Below, piece by piece: positions 34,387-38,285 of a stretch of DNA of 38,285 nt (position 1 is its first letter; each line of letters begins with the position of its first letter). Source of the DNA: Bacteroidales bacterium (GTDB lineage Bacteria > Bacteroidota > Bacteroidia > Bacteroidales > Bacteroidaceae); the NCBI GenBank assembly GCA_004557035.1, contig SFFB01000022.1, forward strand, positions 1-38,285, in the 5' to 3' direction. Position numbers and translations under genes: made by a program. The notes beneath the pieces were generated by a model. That model was given only the letters and a program-made list of their open reading frames with translations, searched no databases and was not told the DNA's origin.

Positions 34387-34426
34387 AAAAAAGCGCCCGC
34401 CACACTGTTCTGAGTGCGACGGGCGC
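34387..34426 (-). terminator. Terminator of the secreted T9SS protein gene
   Basis: On the - strand GCGCCCG...CACT pairs with AGTG...CGGGCGC (34393-34426, two internal mismatches), followed by six T (complement of 34387-34392). It lies 27 bp after the stop. Confidence 0.85.
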
Positions 34427-34453
34427 GGTTTATGGGTTAAGACTTATCGCGGT

Positions 34454-36754
34454 TTATTTCACGATGAAAGTCTTGCCTTTCTGGATGTAGAGACCCTTGG
34501 CGGGGTTCACCACGCGGCGACCACTGAGGTCGTAGATGGTGGCATCGGCGGCGTTGTCAGCCTCGATGGCGTTGCCCAGAGAGGTGGGGATGTCGCCTGC
34601 GGGTTTCAGACGCCAAGCGTTGATGAACTGACCATCGCTGGTGTTGTAGGTCTGGATGCTACCAGAAGTTTCCTCACCGGTGCCTACGCCCTTCTTGGCA
34701 GCGAGGGTGATGATTGAAGCACCATAGTTATGACGGATGTAGTAGGCAGCAGGAGTGTCTACAGACTTGAAGAGTTGGAAGGGAGCCTTCTCGCCCACGG
34801 CACAGATATCACCATCTGCAAGTTCTTCAACCGTACCGTTATAGAGCACGGCACCGAGTGAAGCAAAGCGGAAGCCGGCGATGGCGTTCTGTTTGGCTAC
34901 GTTGCCAATAAGGTAGGTGGTATCGCTGACAGCTTCAAATACCCACTTGTAGGCGTCGTTGTCGGGCTGGAGTGCGTTCCACACTACAGAGTCGTTATCG
35001 TTGGCATAGATGGCGTAAGACACACCGGGTTGTTTTTCAGAGAAGCCCTTGAAGCCGCTGATGAGGTAGTAGGTCTTGCTGGCATCGAAGGCGATGGTGT
35101 CTTGTGCGGCAAGGTCGGTAATAGCGTCTTGTGCGTCGACGAGGTTTTTGGCCTCGATGGCTGCCTTGAGATCGGCGAGCTGTTCGGCGGTCCAGCCACC
35201 TACGCAGCCTTCAGCACCGAGATAGTTCTTGATGGGAGCCCACTTGATGGCGTCGATGTCTTCTTGAGTGATTTCGGCGAAGGTAATGACGCTACCGGCA
35301 TCGGTGAGCGACCAGCTGCTGGCCCAAAGTTTGAGCAATGCGCCACTTGAGTAGTGGTTCATAGCGGCAGAGCTACCGGCTACAAATGAGAAACCTGCAC
35401 CATTCTTGATGATGTTGAAGGTGTCGACAGCAGCCTCAATCTGAGCGATGGCTTCGCTGGTGCCGAGTGTCACCTGAGCGCCATCTGACATATCGGCGGT
35501 ATAAGCCATAAGAGTGGCGCCTTTGGCTTTGTTGTAGAGGGCTACGCCAGAAGCCCAGTTGCCGGTGAAGGCCCAAAGATAGTTGTTGATGTTTTCGGTG
35601 TCGATGGTCGAGCCAATCTTCACGTCGTTGCTGTCGTCGGTCACGTAGATGTAATTGCCACCACGAATCTTCATGGTGTAGTAGTGCGTGTCGTCGGCGA
35701 AAGCACCTTCGGCGATGGTGGTGGGCACGAAGGGCAGACCGTGGGCGGGATCGTAGGTGTAGTGCAACTCGATGGTGACATCTTCGGTGATGGTGTAGTT
35801 GCCATAGGTGGCTGCATCGTCTTCGTTAAGCACATAGCCTACGCCTACGTTGTTTTCAGTGGGCAATACAAACTGTGTGCCCTGCTTGTAGTAGGTTGAG
35901 GTGGTGTAGAGCACGCCGTTGTTCTGGCCGTAGCAAATCACGTCGACGAGGGCCCATTTCTTGTAGGTCAAAATGAGTTCGAGGTCGTTTTCGGGCATAA
36001 TGGTGGGCAACTCGATGTCTTCCATATCACCATCCACGGCAGAGAGATAGGTGTAGTTTTCAATGACGGGAGCATAGACAGAGTCACCTGCGGTGTAGTC
36101 TTTAACGATAGTTTCTTGAATTTGTGTACCGGCCTCATCCTGCAATTGGAAGATAGCCTGGAACACGGTCTTGTCTTCGATCTCGGGGATGTAGATCATA
36201 TAGTTGGAGTTGTCGCCAGACTGGTTCCAACCCACGAACTTGGCGCGACCGTTTTCGGCGCCGTAACCATCGGTATTCTGACCGTTGAAGTAAATGCCGT
36301 TGGCATCTTGGATGAAGAAGAGTGAGTCGCCTTCAGCCGACTGCGTGATGGTCAGGTTGCCGGGCTCGGAACCGGTCACACCTTGAGCGTTATTGGCCGA
36401 GAAAGCGGCGAAATAGTTGCCGGCAGCGCTCTTGAGCGTTATTTCAAGGGCATCGCCATTGACTGTCAAAGTCTCGATGGTCCAGATGTAGGCATTAGAC
36501 TCAATGGTGCCCACGGGCAGATTGCGCTGAATCCACATCAGGCCTTCGCTATCCTCAAGAAGGAAGGCTTTACGCTCGGCCTGGCCATGGAATTCGGGAC
36601 CACCATTGTTGAAGAAGAGCACTTTCTGCCCTTGCTGCAACTCAGAGAGAGCCGTAATGTGATGGCCGATAGACGTCACCACATCTTTGGCTTGGGCTGT
36701 AGAGGCGCCAAAGAGCGCGAGAACAGCCACCAAGAAAAAGTAGATTTTTTTCAT
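34454..36754 (-). CDS. Secreted protein with T9SS type A sorting domain and beta-trefoil-like modules
   Basis: A 766-residue protein. A signal peptide occupies about 1-22 (MKKIYFFLVAVLALFGASTAQA). The C-terminal tail IYDLSGRRVVNPAKGLYIQK followed by GKTFIVK is the type A sorting signal of Bacteroidetes type IX secretion, so it should cross the outer membrane and be released or anchored. The body contains several modules with recurring Tyr/Trp-rich strands (for example YYTMKIRGGNYIYV, LWAFTGNWASGVALYN, YYLISGFKGFS, KWVFEA), resembling ricin-type beta-trefoil repeats, and a middle part (about 200-330) of MucBP/InlB-like strands. No catalytic domain was recognised; a carbohydrate-binding or adhesive role is inference. 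Confidence 0.75.
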   Translation of the reverse strand: MKKIYFFLVAVLALFGASTAQAKDVVTSIGHHITALSELQQGQKVLFFNNGGPEFHGQAERKAFLLEDSEGLMWIQRNLPVGTIESNAYIWTIETLTVNGDALEITLKSAAGNYFAAFSANNAQGVTGSEPGNLTITQSAEGDSLFFIQDANGIYFNGQNTDGYGAENGRAKFVGWNQSGDNSNYMIYIPEIEDKTVFQAIFQLQDEAGTQIQETIVKDYTAGDSVYAPVIENYTYLSAVDGDMEDIELPTIMPENDLELILTYKKWALVDVICYGQNNGVLYTTSTYYKQGTQFVLPTENNVGVGYVLNEDDAATYGNYTITEDVTIELHYTYDPAHGLPFVPTTIAEGAFADDTHYYTMKIRGGNYIYVTDDSNDVKIGSTIDTENINNYLWAFTGNWASGVALYNKAKGATLMAYTADMSDGAQVTLGTSEAIAQIEAAVDTFNIIKNGAGFSFVAGSSAAMNHYSSGALLKLWASSWSLTDAGSVITFAEITQEDIDAIKWAPIKNYLGAEGCVGGWTAEQLADLKAAIEAKNLVDAQDAITDLAAQDTIAFDASKTYYLISGFKGFSEKQPGVSYAIYANDNDSVVWNALQPDNDAYKWVFEAVSDTTYLIGNVAKQNAIAGFRFASLGAVLYNGTVEELADGDICAVGEKAPFQLFKSVDTPAAYYIRHNYGASIITLAAKKGVGTGEETSGSIQTYNTSDGQFINAWRLKPAGDIPTSLGNAIEADNAADATIYDLSGRRVVNPAKGLYIQKGKTFIVK

Positions 36755-36976
36755 AAGGTTGTTGTTAAGGTATAAAATTAAATGAATGGAATTTTGTTGT
36801 TTTTCAGATTGGGTGGGTTAACGCGGCGAGCCCTTTTGAAACCATACAGGCCCACTTTCACGCGTCAAAATTAGATAAATTGTAATTACTATGCAACATT
36901 TCGCTGTTTTTTCTGATTTTTTTGCGGTGAAGATGAACCAAAATGAACCGCGCGACAGAAGCCGGGCCGTTTTGTC

Positions 36977-37008
36977 TTTTGACCGTCGAGCCTCAACGCG
37001 TATCTTTG
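36977..37008 (+). promoter_or_regulatory. Promoter of composite element copy C
   Basis: TTTTG (36977-36981), exactly 19 bp, TATCTTTG (37001-37008): a perfect consensus Bacteroidetes promoter. It points away from the T9SS protein gene and towards the 3' end of the flavodiiron gene, so it has no protein gene to serve. Confidence 0.72.
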
Positions 37009-37021
37009 ACGTAGAAAAAAG

Positions 37022-37049
37022 AAGGAGAGGCCCGACAGCCTCTCTTTTT
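37022..37049 (+). terminator. Terminator hairpin of composite element copy C
   Basis: GAGAGGC (37025-37031) pairs with GCCTCTC (37038-37044), loop CCGACA, then five T. No + strand gene lies upstream within 5 kb, so the only sensible transcript it could end is the one from the promoter 15 bp earlier. Confidence 0.78.
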
Positions 37050-37159
37050 GTTTTTCAGAGCCTTCCGACGACAAGAAAAAGCCAAAACGGGGTTACTGAC
37101 AGGGAAAACCGGGCTTATGCGCGGCGACACGAGGTCGGGCACCGCGATTTTTGCACTGC

Positions 37160-37202
37160 AAAAACGCTCCAATGCGCGGCATAACAGCCAGCATTGGAGC
37201 GT
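37160..37202 (-). terminator. Terminator of the flavodiiron gene
   Basis: ACGCTCCAATG (37164-37174) and CATTGGAGCGT (37192-37202) form a perfect 11-bp stem with a 17-nt loop; on the - strand TTTTT follows (complement of 37160-37164). It lies about 107 bp after the stop codon. Confidence 0.85.
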
Positions 37203-37308
37203 GATGTGTTAAATAAAAATATTGGCGCGTCACGACGGCCCCGATTTTGTACAGACGAGATAGGGTGGGGTAGGGGACTAAACGCCTCGCGCCACCCACG
37301 GTCGGCCA

Positions 37309-38285
37309 TCAGGCCAAAATGGCTTCGCCGAGCGAGCGGCCAAGGGCACGGGCACGGTCGAGCGTATCAGCACTGGTGCCTTGTTTCCACTCGAGGGGCT
37401 CGCCCACGGGCGTCATACCCATCTTTTCGTTGTATGCGGCAATGGTCTTTACGGCCATTGAGCCCCACGTGAAGCCACCAAACCAAGCCAGCTTATGGGC
37501 CTTGACGTCGCGGCCGGCCAATCGTTTGAGCAAATCCTCGACCACGGGGAAGACGCCGCCGTTGTAGGTGGGACCGCCAATGGCCAAACCGTTGTAGCGG
37601 AAGATGTCGGCCAAAACAAACGACGGTTGCGACACACTGAGGTCGTGAACAATGATTTTACGCACACCGGCCTCGGCAGCACCACGGGCAATGGCCTCGG
37701 CCACACGGCGAGTATGACCATACATCGAGCCATAGCAAACCACCAGACCCTTCTGGCTCTCGCCGTGACTCATGCGGCGATAGACCTCGACGGCTTCGCC
37801 AACTTTTTCAGACCACACAGGACCATGGGTGGGGCAGATCATACGCAACTCGAGGGCTGAGAGTTTTTTGAGCGCATTGCGCACAGGTGTGCAGAACTTG
37901 CCGAGAATGGCGGCAAAATAACGCTCCATCTCGGGCAGATAGGGGGCGATGTCCATGTCGTGGTCGACAACGGCACCATTGAGTGCACCAAAACAGCCGA
38001 AGGCATCGCCGGAAAACATAATGCCTTCACCCTCCACGTAAGACACCATAGTCTCGGGCCAGTGCAGCATAGGGACGAGATGGAACGAGAGCGTGCGGCG
38101 ACGACGTCGTCGGCCGAAGCCGCGCCATAAAAGCCTTGCACCATCTCCATCGTCTTTTTGTTGCCTACGAGACGGATTTCGGGGTATTTGTCTTTGATGA
38201 GGGCCAAAGAGCCGGAGTGGTCGGGCTCCATGTGATTGATGACGAGATAGTCGATGGGGCGGTCGCCAATGACTTCGCGAATGTT
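37309..38285 (-). pseudogene. Flavodiiron protein (FprA-like), frameshifted and truncated by the window edge
   Basis: Read on the - strand from base 38285, one frame encodes INHMEPDHSGSLALIK and VGNKKTMEMVQGFYG, which contains the HxExDH metal ligands of the flavodiiron metallo-beta-lactamase domain. Near 38088-38112 the homology jumps to another frame: RTLSFHLVPMLHWPETM, SGDAFGCFG, CPTHGPVW and then a flavodoxin domain (YGSMYGHTRRVAEAIARG, FMN loop). Only about 5 bases separate DDVV from RTLSF where the family has about 5 residues, so roughly 10-13 bases appear lost, beside a 14-bp palindrome (38099-38112). Intact family members reduce O2 or NO to protect anaerobes. A sequence error is possible. 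Confidence 0.8.

Larger units (their letters stand above)
36972..37125 (+). repeat. Composite intergenic element copy C (promoter, hairpin, degenerate 21-bp array)
   Basis: In the 554-bp gap 36755-37308. After the hairpin and TTTTTGTTTTTC, the array reads GTTACTGACAG (GACAG at 37098) and GCTTATG (G at 37119, one 21-bp step later) with ACCGG between; the first unit (ACAAGA, near 37071) is degenerate. The rest of the gap, 36755-36970, shows only AT-rich sequence upstream of the - strand gene. Confidence 0.68.

Noticed and set aside
36856..36869. TTTCACGCGTCAAA as a possible second parS site
   Set aside because: The palindrome is broken and contains an insertion compared with the canonical core; ParB binding is not supported.

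Overview
The window is a chromosomal segment of an anaerobic Bacteroidales bacterium, most likely a fairly GC-rich Prevotellaceae member. The evidence is a Bacteroidetes-type promoter -7 box (TAnnTTTG) ahead of many genes, almost no Shine-Dalgarno sequences, a large Bacteroidetes-type signal peptidase I, a DUF2851 gene, a secreted protein ending in a type IX secretion (T9SS) sorting tail, a flavodiiron protein and a run of FKBP isomerases. No rRNA, tRNA, CRISPR array, prophage or intact insertion sequence was seen. Nearly all genes are ordinary housekeeping genes; the unusual material lies in the intergenic gaps.

Layout. 1-7805 (+): tail of a polysaccharide flippase, M16 peptidase, Nudix hydrolase, ruvB, ybeY, tyrS, dapB, lepB and a second lepB-like gene that has lost both catalytic residues. 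7908-11926 (+): WbqC-like protein, a 526-bp gap, DUF2851 protein, thioesterase, dprA. 12060-17653 (+): mnmG, a perfect 16-bp parS site, then uvrC-dtd-mazG-deoC tightly packed. mnmG together with parS suggests the segment lies in the origin-proximal part of the chromosome. 17973-18947 (-): polyprenyl diphosphate synthase. 19088-28905 (+): polA, sbcD-sbcC, acetyl-CoA hydrolase/transferase. 29355-31797 (+): three consecutive FKBP-type isomerases, cytoplasmic, lipoprotein and exported in that order. 32329-38285 (-): SLC13-type permease with RCK_C domains, a 766-residue secreted T9SS cargo protein, and a flavodiiron gene broken by a frameshift and cut by the window edge.

Most notable structure. 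Three long gaps (after polA, after the CoA-transferase gene, and upstream of the T9SS cargo gene) carry the same collinear composite element on the + strand. It consists of a consensus promoter with exactly 19 bp between its boxes, a hairpin-plus-T-run terminator only about 20 bp further on (predicted transcript about 35-40 nt), and then a short array with an exact 21-bp period built from ATAAGG, CCTTAT and GACAG. The hairpin stems differ in sequence but keep pairing. A fourth, inverted and partly degenerate copy of the array lies in the gap before the DUF2851 gene. I do not recognise this element; it is the best candidate here for something undescribed.

Other intergenic structure includes a 48-bp CAATCAC-containing repeat in two copies in opposite orientation, a 254-bp element bounded by 16-bp perfect inverted repeats downstream of the permease gene, and a triple GTGAC repeat with 10-bp period.

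Functionally the window combines DNA repair and recombination (RuvB, UvrC, PolA, SbcCD, DprA), translation quality control (TyrS, MnmG, Dtd, YbeY), envelope biogenesis (flippase, signal peptidases, polyprenyl synthase, FKBPs, T9SS cargo) and central metabolism (DapB, DeoC, CoA transferase). All statements are from reading the sequence; no searches were run.
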